Assembly: GCA_002737725.1 (NCBI GenBank) | Contig: NSIP01000003.1 | Span: forward strand, 164,606-228,605 | Source: Rhodospirillaceae bacterium | GTDB taxonomy: Bacteria > Pseudomonadota > Alphaproteobacteria > Rhodospirillales > Rhodospirillaceae | DNA length: 64,000 bases | Reading direction: 5' to 3' | Part shown: positions 52,437 to 61,831 of the stretch, one piece after another | Numbering within the stretch: position 1 is the stretch's first letter | Layout of the letters: the number at the start of each line of letters is the position of its first letter | Notes under the pieces: model-generated | Seen by the model: only the letters and a program-made list of their open reading frames with translations | Database searches by the model: none | Told to the model about the DNA's origin: nothing | Made by a program: the position numbers and the translations under genes

Positions 52437-55400
52437 ATGAAAATTGTGTTGCGCCTTTTTGTACGCGTTCTCGAAGGTTTTGCCATTGTGGCTGTCCTGG
52501 CAACAGCCGTGCTCTTTATACAACTCGCCCGTGGCCCCTTACCGCTTGATCCCTTTGTGCCCTATGTCGAAAGCTCGCTGAATCGGTTGGTCCCAGACTA
52601 TGCATTCAGTATTGCTGATGCCGAATTGAACTGGAAACGCCTGACGCGTCGACCAGAATTAACGATCAAAAATGTCCAAGTTCGCAATACAGACGGCCAA
52701 GTCATCGCTGCCTTCAGATCGCTTGATGTCAGTGTCGACATACCCGAACTCATCAGCGGCCGTTTGGTCGTCGAGCACTTAGGGATATCAAGGCCCGTTG
52801 TTCGTATTGTGCGCGCGGCAGACGGGAATGTCAGCTTGGGCGTTGAGGCCAGCATATCATCTGAACCGGTTACCGTTCCCCCGGACGCGCAAGTTGGCGA
52901 TGGCCAGCAGTCAGGCATTGCAGTTTTTCTGATTGATGCGTTGCGCGTGAGCCCCGATGATGCCAAAAGCGGCCCGACACTTGAAAGTGTCGATATTACT
53001 CAATCAACCATTGTGATCGTGGATGAGCCCAGTGGCGTGCAATGGCTCATCCCGGACGCTAATCTGCGCTTGTTGGGTCAGCGCGAAACCATCGAGATTG
53101 CAGCGAACTTGCCGCTGCTCGGCGGCAGCGAAAAGGTGAACGTGGATGTCGCGGGCCGCTATACTTATGCCGCCGGTCTTTTGTCACTCACGGCGTCTTT
53201 CGATGGCCTGCGCCCTGCAGCTTTTGCATCGTTGGCTGCTGCTCTTGATCCGTTGAAGGCGATTGATGCCTCCGTGAAGGGGGTGATCGAAGTCAACTTA
53301 GTCCCCGATAATCTGAATTCTGATGCCGCCTGGGGCAGTATATCGCTGAACATCGGTGCGGGAACGCTTGCCTTGCCAGAGCAGTGGGGCGGCATTGTGG
53401 CCATGAGTGGCGCCGAGCTGAAAGCTACGACGAGTGGTGGCCTTGACCAAATTGCGCTTGAAAAGCTCGATGTGCGTATTACGCGCAACGATGGGCTATC
53501 GCCGGTTATTTCAGCTTCGGGCCGCGCGATCAATTTACGCACCGCGCCTGATGTCGATATGAAGGCCACGATTGATGCCATGACGTTGCAAGCGCTGAAA
53601 GATTTATGGCCCAAAGCCATCGCGCTCAATACGCGCAATTGGATTGTTCAAAATCTCAGCGGGGGCACGATTAAAGCGGTGAGCGCCACAGTCAAATTCG
53701 CAGGCACAGAAGCCTGGACGCTTGCGCCGCAAAACTTAAAATTGCGCGCCGTTCTTGACGGTGTCGCAGTGACGTATATTAAAGGTATGCCCAAAGTCGA
53801 AAAAACTGTGGGCGTTTTGAACGTCGGATTGAATGAAGTCACAATTGATGTGACTGGTGGCGTGGTTCCTGACTTGCTCAGCGGGCAGGGTTTGCGCATT
53901 GGCAAATCCAAGCTGCGCATGTTTGACATTGGAAGCAGCTTACCCAAGGCTGACTTCGCGATCAAAGTGACAGGCGACTTAGGCGAAGCCTTGCGCATGA
54001 TCGACAACGAGCCGTTGAAGTACGCCAGCAAGATGCAGGTCAACCCTGCGACCGCCACGGGCGTGGCCGATATTGATTTGTCATTAAAGTTTCCACTGCT
54101 TAACAATCTTTCACTCGACGAGCTTCAAATTGGGGTGAAGGCCAAGGTGACGGAAACACTTATCGAGAATGTTTTATTTGGAATGCCCCTGACCGGCGGT
54201 GATCTGGCGCTTGAAGTTATCAATTCGGGCTTGACTGTTTCGGGCACAGCTAATTTAGGGCCAATCCGCACCGGCCTGACGTGGAAGCAAGATTTTACCG
54301 GAGCGGAGGTGCAAAGCGAGTATGCGCTGGATGCGCTGGTAACCAATGAAGACCGCCCGCTGGTGCAACTGGGTTTCGCGCCGTTCATTCCACCCAATAT
54401 CGACGGCAATGTTCGTACGGAAGTGGTTTATCGCACCATGCGTGATGGGCGCGCGGTCTTGATCGCCGAATGTGATTTAACCGATGTCGCGATGGCGATC
54501 CCTGAGCTGGGCTGGAGCAAGTCTCCTGGCATCAAAGCTTCGTTCAAGACTGATGTGACTTTACAGAGTGGCGCCTTGGTTGCGGTGCCCAGCTTTGTGG
54601 TCACGGCTGAGAACGATTTGAAAGTCGCAGGCTCAGTAACGTTCGGCGCCCAGAATGCACTCAGAACATTCAAAATCACGACAGGTAAAGCGGGCAAAAC
54701 CGACCTGACGCTCGATGCAACGAAGGAAGATGATGGCCGCTATATTTTGAATGTCACAGGTCCCGTCTTTGATGCGCCCTACTTTTGGAAAGAGTTAAAT
54801 AAAGACGCGTCCCGCGGGATTGCAACCGAAGCGAAGACTGAGATCGACCCGAATCACAATGCGCAGCCCGATCAAATTCCGGTGATACTCACAGCCAATA
54901 TTGGCGAGATGTGGCTGGGGAAAGACTCTCCGCTCAAAAACGTAGTGCTGGTGTTTGATCGCAATCAGCACGTGATTCAAAGCGTCGATCTGAAAAGCAA
55001 ACTTGAGTCGGGGGATTCGTTCGATTTCGCCCTAGTCAGCAAAGATGGTGTGCGCACGTTGTCGGGCAAAAGTGTAGACGGCGGCGGCGTGTTGAAAAGC
55101 TTGGGGCTTTTTGATGACATCAAAGGTGGGGCGCTGACGATTGCGGGAACCGTCTCGCCTGCGGGTGTGGTTGAAGGCAAAGCCGAGATCAGTGAGTTTA
55201 AACTCGTCCAAGCGCCCATGGTGGCGCGCATCTTGTCGGTCGCCGCGCTCACGGGGATTGCCGACGAGCTACGCGGGCAGGGAATTTCATTCAAAACGTT
55301 GCGCATGCCCTTTACATTTTCGTCATCAACCTTGCGCATTACTGATTCTGAAATGTTTGGCAGATCGCTGGGCCTCACAGCGCAAGGTAGTTATCGGTTT

Positions 55401-55682
55401 ACGGATTCCCAGATCGATATGGAAGGCACGGTGATCCCGGCCTATGCGCTCAATACGGCACTGAATTCTATTCCTATTGTTGGAACGTTACTCACCGGCT
55501 TGGAAAAGGGTGGGGGTATTTTTGCCGCCAACTTCACATGGCGGGGGCCGTCGGCGACGGCCGAGCCCAGTGTCAATCCATTATCCGTGCTGACGCCGGG
55601 CATTACGCGAAAGATATTTTCGATCTTTGGCGGTAGCAGTTCGACGCCTAAGACGGTGTCACCACCGAGTCCGAAACAATAA
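52437..55682 (+). CDS. YhdP/AsmA-like envelope protein (DUF3971)
   Basis: 1081 residues with one N-terminal membrane anchor (FAIVAVLATAVLFIQLARG, about 16-34) and a long periplasmic part of repeating beta strands ending in an AsmA-type C-terminal block (FTFSSSTLRITDSEMFGRSLGLTAQGSYRFTDSQIDMEGTVIPAYALNTALNSIPIVGTLLTG). The DUF3971 central region (about 400-700) and the length fit the YhdP group of bridge-like proteins proposed to move phospholipids to the outer membrane. Start ATG 52437 agrees with MKIVLRLFVRVLEG. Commonly next to glnE. With the two MlaD proteins it makes several lipid-transport genes in the window. Confidence 0.9.
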   Translation: MKIVLRLFVRVLEGFAIVAVLATAVLFIQLARGPLPLDPFVPYVESSLNRLVPDYAFSIADAELNWKRLTRRPELTIKNVQVRNTDGQVIAAFRSLDVSVDIPELISGRLVVEHLGISRPVVRIVRAADGNVSLGVEASISSEPVTVPPDAQVGDGQQSGIAVFLIDALRVSPDDAKSGPTLESVDITQSTIVIVDEPSGVQWLIPDANLRLLGQRETIEIAANLPLLGGSEKVNVDVAGRYTYAAGLLSLTASFDGLRPAAFASLAAALDPLKAIDASVKGVIEVNLVPDNLNSDAAWGSISLNIGAGTLALPEQWGGIVAMSGAELKATTSGGLDQIALEKLDVRITRNDGLSPVISASGRAINLRTAPDVDMKATIDAMTLQALKDLWPKAIALNTRNWIVQNLSGGTIKAVSATVKFAGTEAWTLAPQNLKLRAVLDGVAVTYIKGMPKVEKTVGVLNVGLNEVTIDVTGGVVPDLLSGQGLRIGKSKLRMFDIGSSLPKADFAIKVTGDLGEALRMIDNEPLKYASKMQVNPATATGVADIDLSLKFPLLNNLSLDELQIGVKAKVTETLIENVLFGMPLTGGDLALEVINSGLTVSGTANLGPIRTGLTWKQDFTGAEVQSEYALDALVTNEDRPLVQLGFAPFIPPNIDGNVRTEVVYRTMRDGRAVLIAECDLTDVAMAIPELGWSKSPGIKASFKTDVTLQSGALVAVPSFVVTAENDLKVAGSVTFGAQNALRTFKITTGKAGKTDLTLDATKEDDGRYILNVTGPVFDAPYFWKELNKDASRGIATEAKTEIDPNHNAQPDQIPVILTANIGEMWLGKDSPLKNVVLVFDRNQHVIQSVDLKSKLESGDSFDFALVSKDGVRTLSGKSVDGGGVLKSLGLFDDIKGGALTIAGTVSPAGVVEGKAEISEFKLVQAPMVARILSVAALTGIADELRGQGISFKTLRMPFTFSSSTLRITDSEMFGRSLGLTAQGSYRFTDSQIDMEGTVIPAYALNTALNSIPIVGTLLTGLEKGGGIFAANFTWRGPSATAEPSVNPLSVLTPGITRKIFSIFGGSSSTPKTVSPPSPKQ

Positions 55683-55688
55683 GTTTGT

Positions 55689-55776
55689 CGTCCTCGGACT
55701 TGATCCGAGGACCCAGGGTAAATTGCACGATTGATGCTTGTAACCCTGGATACTCGTGTCAAGCGCGAGCATGACG
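55689..55776. repeat. bipartite palindromic repeat (family A, copy 3)
   Basis: 88 bases: CGTCCTCGGACTTGATCCGAG at the left and CTCGTGTCAAGCGCGAG...GACGG at the right, with AGGGT/AACCCT inside. Inverted design as at 10011-10100 and 38248-38337. It sits between the ends of two converging genes and may terminate both. Confidence 0.75.
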
Positions 55777-55783
55777 GAGTATT

Positions 55784-57034
55784 TTATGTCTGCTTTATAA
55801 GTCCATGGCGTTTTTTGCCCGCTGATATTTTTGCGCTTCCGCCCACGATATCAGCGCTGCGAATCATCGCATTCTCATCTTCGATTTTGGCATCATTCAA
55901 CTTTGCGCCGCCACCGCGGATCAAGCGCCGGGCTTCGCCTTTGCTTTCAGCCATAGCAAGTTTCACCATGGCGTCCAAAGCCGATACTCCGCCCGCTAAT
56001 TCTGCGGCGCTGAAGGTGATCGTTGGCAAATCGCCCCCGACTATACCTTCCTCAAAGGTTTTGCGCGCCGTCTCTGCCGCAGTGTTTGCATTCTCAACGC
56101 CGTGCAACAATGAAGTCGCTTCAAGCGCCAATTTCTTCTTGCCGTCGTTGATCTCAGCCCCTTGTAAAACTTCGTAGCGTGCAATCTCATCCAAGGGCAT
56201 GTCGGTGAACAGCTTCATGAAGCGCCCGACGTCGGCATCCTCGGTGTTGCGCCAGAATTGGTAGTAGTCGTAGGGCGATAGCCGGTCCGCATTCAACCAC
56301 ACGGCCCCCGCAACAGATTTGCCCATTTTAGAGCCTGAGGACGTGGTGATCAGGGTGGTCGTAAATCCATAGAGATCGCATTTGGCTAAGCGCCGCCCAA
56401 GGTCAACGCCTTGAACAATATTGCCCCACTGGTCTGAACCGCCGAGCTGTAATGTGCAGCCATAGCGGCGAAATAATTCAACAAAATCGTAGCCTTGCAG
56501 AATCATGTAGTTGAACTCAAGGAACGACAGCGGTTGCTCCCGATCCAGGCGAAGTTTCACGCTGTCCATGGTCAGCATACGATTGATGGTGAAGTGGCGA
56601 CCGACATCACGCAGGAACGGGATGTATTCCAGCTTGTCCAGCCATTCGGCGTTGTTCGCTACGAGGGCATCGGTCTTGCCGGTACCGAACTTCAGGAAAT
56701 GGTCAAACGTTTCCTGAATCATCGCGATGCGCGCATTGATGGTCGTGTTATCCAACAGAACGCGCGTTTCATCTCGGCCCGAGGGATCGCCGATCTTGGT
56801 CGTGCCGCCCCCCATCAATGCGATGGGCTTATGTCCCGTCTGCTGTAATCGACGTAGCAACATGATTTGCACCAAGCTGCCGATGTGCAGACTATCGGCG
56901 GTGGCGTCAAATCCGATGTAACCCGTGATCACGCTGCTTGCGGCCTTGGCATCAAGACCATCGAGATCGGTGCACTGGTGCAAGTAGCCACGCTGGGAAA
57001 GGGTGTTAACTAATTCGGATTTAAAGGTTGCCAT
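55784..57034 (-). CDS. tyrS: tyrosyl-tRNA synthetase
   Basis: 416 residues. Class I synthetase, HIGH motif as LHIGS (about 49-53) and KMSKS as SKMGKS (about residue 232). The tyrosine/ATP site blocks [32 protein letters not shown] and [14 protein letters not shown] are clear. A C-terminal S4 RNA-binding domain (about 350-416, [21 protein letters not shown]). ATG 57034 agrees with the family start. The gene ends eight bases from a palindromic repeat. Divergent from anmK. Confidence 0.96.
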   Translation of the reverse strand: MATFKSELVNTLSQRGYLHQCTDLDGLDAKAASSVITGYIGFDATADSLHIGSLVQIMLLRRLQQTGHKPIALMGGGTTKIGDPSGRDETRVLLDNTTINARIAMIQETFDHFLKFGTGKTDALVANNAEWLDKLEYIPFLRDVGRHFTINRMLTMDSVKLRLDREQPLSFLEFNYMILQGYDFVELFRRYGCTLQLGGSDQWGNIVQGVDLGRRLAKCDLYGFTTTLITTSSGSKMGKSVAGAVWLNADRLSPYDYYQFWRNTEDADVGRFMKLFTDMPLDEIARYEVLQGAEINDGKKKLALEATSLLHGVENANTAAETARKTFEEGIVGGDLPTITFSAAELAGGVSALDAMVKLAMAESKGEARRLIRGGGAKLNDAKIEDENAMIRSADIVGGSAKISAGKKRHGLIKQT

Positions 57035-57056
57035 GGAAAATATCTTTCAACGCCTT

Positions 57057-57159
57057 AGAGCAAGCAGCGCATGCTCGAATCATGCTGCTTGCTCTATTTT
57101 ATTTATGGGCACATCGTTTTGCCGAAAACCGGTTCCCATTTTTCGGCACGATGCTCTAA
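57057..57159. repeat. palindromic intergenic element in tyrS/anmK gap (family D)
   Basis: An 11-bp stem (AGAGCAAGCAG 57057-57067 with CTGCTTGCTCT 57085-57095) is followed by the motif GCCGAAAACCGGTTCCCAT-TTTTCGGC (57121-57148), a hairpin-forming sequence that in my experience is common between genes in alphaproteobacteria. It lies in the gap that must hold the tyrS and anmK promoters. Confidence 0.65.
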
Positions 57160-57207
57160 TGTGCGCGCGGTGATTAGCATGGCGCGTCGCTTGCGACAAC
57201 GGATGGG

Positions 57208-58341
57208 ATGATGGCTGACCTGAAGAAACTCAAGGATTCCGGGACTTTGGCGGTGATTGGCCTCATGAGCGGTACGTCCATGGACGGCATTGATGCCGCC
57301 TGGCTTGAGACGGATGGCGAGCAGGTGACGTCCTACGGGCCATCGCTGATGGTACCTTACGAACTGGCTTTTCGCGCTCGGCTTCATCGGTTTATTTCTT
57401 CTGTGCCCGAAAAGCTACATCCCCAGGCCGCAGCCATTGAAGCGGAGTTAACCGATCTTCACGCCAAGGTCGTCGAGAAACTGATCGAAAAAGCTGGCCG
57501 TGGGCCCAGTCTGATTGGATTTCATGGGCAGACTGTGTGGCATCGTCCTCAACGTCGCCAAACCTGGCAGATCGGCGATGGTGCGCGCTTGGCCAAGAAA
57601 CTCCAGATCCCAGTTGTATTTGATTTCCGGTCTAACGATGTCGCCAACGCTGGGCAGGGTGCGCCATTGTTGCCTCTGTTTCACGCAAAGTTGGTCGCCG
57701 ATGTGGCCAAACCCGTGGTGGTTGCCAACATTGGCGGCGTGGCCAACATCACATGGTTGGGTGAGCGGCGATGGGTGCCAGACGCTGGGGCGTTTCCCTA
57801 CGACGTTCTTGGTTTTGATACTGGGCCAGGCAACGCGATGCTGGATGATTTGATGCTCAAACATAGGGGCACCACTATGGATCGTGATGGAAAGGCCTCG
57901 GGCGCAGGGCGTGTGGATGCGCAACGTCTTTCGAAACTTTTGTCAGCGCCGTTCTTTTCTCAACCCCCACCGAAGTCACTTGACCGCTTGGCGTTTGATG
58001 CGCGTGTGGTGGCGGGGCTCAGCGTCAATGATGCTGCAGCGACATTGGTTGAATTCACAGCAGAATCCATTTCGCGCGCGATTGCGATGTGCCCGTCACC
58101 TCCGCACCAAATACTGGTGACAGGTGGTGGCCGCCATAATCCAACTCTGATGGCGCGACTGGCTGAATTGACAGAGATGAAGACCGACCCCATTGAAGTG
58201 TTGGGCTGCAATGGCGACGTGATTGAAGCGCAAGCCTTTGCGTATTTCGCCGCACGTTTTGTGCGAGGACTCCCTCTGACTTACCCAGAAGTCACGGGTG
58301 TCACAAAGCCGTTGGTGGGCGGAAAAATCGCAGGCGTGTAG
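57208..58341 (+). CDS. anmK: anhydro-N-acetylmuramic acid kinase
   Basis: 377 residues. ATP-dependent kinase that opens and phosphorylates 1,6-anhydro-MurNAc in cell-wall recycling. Motifs: GLMSGTSMDGIDAAWLE (phosphate binding), GFHGQTVWHRPQR, IGDGARLAKKLQIPVVFDFRSNDVANAGQGAPL, VANIGGVANITWLG, FDTGPGNAMLDDLM and VTGGGRHNPTLM. The length is normal. ATG 57208 or 57211 both give the family start. Next to tyrS as often seen. Confidence 0.95.
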   Translation: MMADLKKLKDSGTLAVIGLMSGTSMDGIDAAWLETDGEQVTSYGPSLMVPYELAFRARLHRFISSVPEKLHPQAAAIEAELTDLHAKVVEKLIEKAGRGPSLIGFHGQTVWHRPQRRQTWQIGDGARLAKKLQIPVVFDFRSNDVANAGQGAPLLPLFHAKLVADVAKPVVVANIGGVANITWLGERRWVPDAGAFPYDVLGFDTGPGNAMLDDLMLKHRGTTMDRDGKASGAGRVDAQRLSKLLSAPFFSQPPPKSLDRLAFDARVVAGLSVNDAAATLVEFTAESISRAIAMCPSPPHQILVTGGGRHNPTLMARLAELTEMKTDPIEVLGCNGDVIEAQAFAYFAARFVRGLPLTYPEVTGVTKPLVGGKIAGV

Positions 58342-58349
58342 ACCTTGCG

Positions 58350-59030
58350 TTAGCCTGCGGCTTTCTTTTTCACAGGCGCAGCGTGGCCGCCGCCACTGCG
58401 TCGCATATCGACATAACCGCCGACCACTTCGTTCATTTGTTCCATGTGGTCCTTGAAGAAGTGGTTCGCACCCTTCACCAGGCTATAGTCGATGATGATG
58501 TTCTTCTGCATCTTGAGCTTGTTGACGAACTTTTCGACAGATGGTTCAGGCACCACATCGTCACTCGTGCCCTGAACAATGATGCCCGATGATGGGCAGG
58601 GGGCCAGGAAAGTAAAGTCGTACATGTTGGCGGGTGGGGCGACCGAGACGAAGCCTTCGACTTCGGGTCGGCGCATCAATAACTGCATGCCGATCCAAGC
58701 GCCAAACGAAAAGCCCGCCACCCAGCACGCCGGGGTGTTGGGATTTACAGATTGCAGCCAATCTAGAGCGGACGCCGCATCGGACAACTCGCCTAAACCG
58801 TTGTCGAACTCGCCCTGGCTGCGGCCGACGCCACGAAAGTTAAAGCGCAACACCGAAAAGCCCCGGGCCACGAACGTGTGATAAAGGTTGTAGACCACCT
58901 TATTGTTCATGGTCCCGCCGTGCTGCGGGTGCGGGTGAAGAATGATGGCGATGGGTGAGCGTGGCTCGGAGGCGTGATGATAGCGGCCTTCAAGACGCCC
59001 TTCCGGGCCCGTAAAGATGACTTCAGGCAT
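58350..59030 (-). CDS. alpha/beta hydrolase (COG2945-like)
   Basis: 226 residues. Blocks: IAIILHPHPQHGGTMNNKVV, LRFNFRGVGRSQGEFDNG, AGFSFGAWIGMQLLMR with the nucleophile Ser in G-x-S-x-G, TSDDVVPEPS (acid) and ANHFFKDH (His). The C-terminus is a short Lys-rich tail. Function unknown; the family is a regular neighbour of the Rrf2/cysteine desulfurase locus in alphaproteobacteria. Converges with anmK with an eight-base gap. Confidence 0.9.
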   Translation of the reverse strand: MPEVIFTGPEGRLEGRYHHASEPRSPIAIILHPHPQHGGTMNNKVVYNLYHTFVARGFSVLRFNFRGVGRSQGEFDNGLGELSDAASALDWLQSVNPNTPACWVAGFSFGAWIGMQLLMRRPEVEGFVSVAPPANMYDFTFLAPCPSSGIIVQGTSDDVVPEPSVEKFVNKLKMQKNIIIDYSLVKGANHFFKDHMEQMNEVVGGYVDMRRSGGGHAAPVKKKAAG

Positions 59031-59183
59031 TGCCTACTGCTCTTTTTGTTGTCTTTAAAACTTGGGTATTTGGGCGCGCTGGTGATCCGCGGCGTCTAGA
59101 TTACTTAATTCAATCAAGACCACCCCTATTTAGGGAAAGGGCCCAAGAACTGCAAACTTAATCTGGGGCTTTGTTCGGGGTGT

Positions 59184-59212
59184 TTGATGAATCTCACTCT
59201 TACGATTAATCT
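59184..59212 (+). promoter_or_regulatory. candidate promoter and inverted repeats upstream of the Rrf2 gene
   Basis: TTGATG (59184-59189), 17-base spacer, TAATCT (59207-59212). Around it are ATTTAGGG (59128-59135) and its complement CCCTAAAT (59268-59275), plus CACCCCTA (59121-59128) and TAGGGGTG (59254-59261). These inverted pairs could be operator sites for the Rrf2 protein itself. Confidence 0.4.
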
Positions 59213-59303
59213 GAAAGCCCCCCGGGTGCGTATATAAAACAACCAAACGCCATTAGGGGTGTGTAAGCCCTAAATAAAATGATGACTTATCAAGGAGTTA
59301 AAG

Positions 59304-59747
59304 ATGCGTAACTCATCTCGGTCCCGCTACGCAGTCGCAGCCCTGGTAGATCTGACCCTGAGCAAAACTACCCGCCCCGTGGCCCTGGCCGAGATTGCCC
59401 AGCGCCAGTCTGTTTCTGTTTCCTACCTAGAGCAAGTTTTCGCGCTTTTGCGCCAAAATTGCTTTGTCAAAAGCGTGCGCGGGCCTGGCGGAGGCTACTT
59501 ATTGGCCCGCTCATCCGATGATATCCGGGTTTCAGACATTTTCACGGCCTTTGCATCTTCCAAAACCGTTGGCGGAGAGAGTGATGAGTCCGATGGCAGC
59601 CGGGCAGGCGCTACCGTTTTTGGCCTTTGGTCTGCCTTGGACCGGGAAAGCATTCGGTTTCTGAGCACCATCACGATCAAAGACGTGGCGGACGGTAACC
59701 TTGCCGCCACGAAGATTGGCGCAAAAGTGGTTGCCCAAGCTGCATAA
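59304..59747 (+). CDS. Rrf2-family transcriptional regulator without Fe-S ligand Cys
   Basis: 147 residues. N-terminal winged helix with RSRYAVAALVDLTL, the recognition region VSVSYLEQVFALLRQ and RGPGGGYLLARSSDDI (wing). IscR-type proteins carry three Cys in the loop before the dimer helix; here the loop (ASSKTVGGESDESDGSRAG, about 91-109) has none, and the only Cys (QNC, about residue 52) is elsewhere. It therefore probably does not hold a cluster there. RBS AAGGAG. Directly upstream of cysteine desulfurase, so it likely controls that operon. Confidence 0.88.
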   Translation: MRNSSRSRYAVAALVDLTLSKTTRPVALAEIAQRQSVSVSYLEQVFALLRQNCFVKSVRGPGGGYLLARSSDDIRVSDIFTAFASSKTVGGESDESDGSRAGATVFGLWSALDRESIRFLSTITIKDVADGNLAATKIGAKVVAQAA

Positions 59748-59827
59748 TAAGCACGGCCATGTTAGAATTGTCCTTGTTCTCCCGATCCTCGCTTTTCTTC
59801 GTTGATCGCTTGCTATAATCGGGTCGA

Positions 59828-60970
59828 ATGACCCAGCCACCATTCATCTACCTAGATTATAATGCCACAGGTCCCGTATGCGCCGAGGCTAAAGCTGGCA
59901 TGACGGCGGCTTTTGATCCGCCTGGAAACCCATCATCCATCCATCGAGCAGGTCGTGCGGCACGCGCGATCATCGAAGATGCCCGCGAAGCGGTCGCCAG
60001 CATGGTGGGCGCGAAACCCACAGACGTTATTTTCACGGGCGGCGGAACTGAAGCCAATGCCTTGGCGCTACTCGGCATTGCGCGTGCGATGGGATGCAAA
60101 GCTACTTTGTGCTCAGGCGTTGAACATTCGTCTGTCATCGCCAACATGACCGATGTCGATAGTTTTCTGCCGGTCGACCGCAACGGCATCTTAGATATTG
60201 TTGCTCTTGAGCGTCGGCTGAAGGAATTGCCTGCGCCAGTTTTGGTCTCGGTGATGTTGGCCAATAATGAAACCGGCGTACTTCAACCCATTGCCGACAT
60301 CGCGCGCCTCGTACATGCCGCCAAGGGGTATATCCATTGCGACACGATTCAAGCGCCAGGGCGTATGGCGTTCACGCTCCCAGAATTAGGTGTCGATGCA
60401 CTAAGTTTATCGGCGCATAAATTTGGTGGCCCGAAGGGTGTGGGTGCGCTGGTGTTGCGGAATGGAGTGCGGGTCGCGCCCTTGTTCGAAGGGGGCGGTC
60501 AGGAAAAAAGCCGTCGCTCTGGGACCGAGAATGTGATTGGCATTGCTGGGATGGGTGCGGCAGCCAAAGCTGTGCCCAAGGTCCTCGCAGATACCCATCG
60601 TCTCCTCGCATTACGTGACGGCGTCGAAGCGCAGATTGTGCAGTTGGTGCCTGGTGCTGTGATTCACGGCAAAGGCGTTGCGCGGTTACCCAACACAATT
60701 TGTATCTCGGTTGCGGGTGTGCCCAGCCAGACGCAAGTGATTGGGCTCGACCTTGCGGGGGTGTGCGTCAGCACCGGTTCGGCCTGTTCATCAGGTAAGG
60801 TTTCGCTGTCGCACGTTTTAAAAGCCATGGGCGTGCCCGATGAGCAAACCGCATCGGCCATTCGCGTTAGCCTTGGGCTTGAGACCACGGAACAAGACAT
60901 GAATACCTTTCTCGCGGCTTACGTACCCATTGTTACGGGCGATTCTGCCACGTCGAAGATGCGGAGCTAA
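59828..60970 (+). CDS. cysteine desulfurase (IscS/NifS type)
   Basis: 380 residues. Fold type I PLP enzyme releasing sulfur from cysteine as enzyme-bound persulfide. YLDYNATGPV at the N-terminus, FTGGGTEANALAL, GVEHSSV, NNETGVLQPI, CDTIQAPGR, SAHKFGGPKG with Lys198 (PLP) and the persulfide Cys320 in VSTGSACSSGK on a long loop (group I). Second gene of the Rrf2 run, eight bases before the ferredoxin gene. Sulfur from it could serve Fe-S clusters and MnmA. Confidence 0.93.
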   Translation: MTQPPFIYLDYNATGPVCAEAKAGMTAAFDPPGNPSSIHRAGRAARAIIEDAREAVASMVGAKPTDVIFTGGGTEANALALLGIARAMGCKATLCSGVEHSSVIANMTDVDSFLPVDRNGILDIVALERRLKELPAPVLVSVMLANNETGVLQPIADIARLVHAAKGYIHCDTIQAPGRMAFTLPELGVDALSLSAHKFGGPKGVGALVLRNGVRVAPLFEGGGQEKSRRSGTENVIGIAGMGAAAKAVPKVLADTHRLLALRDGVEAQIVQLVPGAVIHGKGVARLPNTICISVAGVPSQTQVIGLDLAGVCVSTGSACSSGKVSLSHVLKAMGVPDEQTASAIRVSLGLETTEQDMNTFLAAYVPIVTGDSATSKMRS

Positions 60971-60978
60971 TTTGCGAT

Positions 60979-61317
60979 ATGGCCGAGACGATCAAAATTA
61001 TCTTTATTGACCGTGCTGGTGCGCGCCAGGAGTTCACCGGAGCTGTGGGCGCAAGCTTGATGCAAGTGGCAAAAACCAATGGCATTGATATGGAAGGCGC
61101 TTGTGAGGGCTGTATGGCCTGCTCAACGTGCCATGTGATCGTCGAGAAGGAATGGTTCACAAAGCTGCCAAAACCTGCCGAGGCCGAAGTCGATATGCTC
61201 GATCTCACCTATGGCGTGGGGCCGACATCACGACTGGGATGCCAAATCACGCTGAGTAAGGCGCTAGATGGACTGACTGTGCGTCTGCCTCAAACTACGC
61301 GCAACATGATGGATTAA
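60979..61317 (+). CDS. adrenodoxin-type 2Fe-2S ferredoxin
   Basis: 112 residues. Cluster ligands Cys42, Cys48, Cys51 and Cys88 (C-x5-C-x2-C ... C) in ACEGCMACSTCHVIV and RLGCQI; Cys45 is an additional Cys in the loop. D-M-L-D of EVDMLDLTYGVG is the conserved acidic patch for partner binding. Such ferredoxins give electrons for Fe-S assembly. It follows the desulfurase by eight bases. Confidence 0.94.
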   Translation: MAETIKIIFIDRAGARQEFTGAVGASLMQVAKTNGIDMEGACEGCMACSTCHVIVEKEWFTKLPKPAEAEVDMLDLTYGVGPTSRLGCQITLSKALDGLTVRLPQTTRNMMD

Positions 61318-61335
61318 GGGCGTGCTGGCGCCATC

Positions 61336-61449
61336 TTAAATCGTCAGCGCCACAACCTGTGTTGTCGTCATAAAGCCGATTTGCGTTGTCGAAAAGGCCG
61401 CGATTTGCGAAAGTGTGATGGCCTGGATGAAGGTGGACGATAATGCCAT
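61336..61449 (-). pseudogene. fragment with TTQ-type octapeptide repeats
   Basis: 37 codons, from ATG 61449 to TAA 61336, encode SQIAAFSTTQIGFMTTTQVVAL: repeats of the form [ST]-x-x-Q-[IV]-x-x-[LFM] with a period of eight residues. Such Thr/Gln/Ala repeats occur in long surface-type proteins of alphaproteobacteria. Here only about four repeats remain with no signal or adhesive domain, so it looks like a remnant. Confidence 0.45.
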
Positions 61450-61831
61450 GGCCGTCTAAGTCCTCGCCCGGGTGCGTCGTGCAGGTTCGCTTGATGGAAC
61501 AGCAACGCGCAGCCAGGCAGCATGACGGTTCCACCGCACAATGGTGGCTGGTTGGCTAAAATCCTGCCATGCTAAATAAGGTGCAGACACGCGCAATCTC
61601 CATTCTAGAGACGTCTGTCGGTGTTACATGAAGTAGATGACTTTCTTGCCCGCCGTAGCCTGATATTCAGTTAATTTATCAGAAGATGTGCCTAACCTCA
61701 ACTAATGCGCGATGACGAATAAAAATTTTATATATCAATCATAAAGAGTGTTTCTGACGAATGTGTACCAGACCTAGCTTGACCACTTACCTTGTGGGCG
61801 TTAACGACAGCCCACCTGGGACCTCACCGAA
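61450..61831. other. gap before mnmA, no gene seen
   Basis: About 380 bases without a convincing frame on either strand. An AT-rich tract at 61720-61750 is the likeliest place for the mnmA promoter, but I see no good pair of boxes. Confidence 0.4.
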
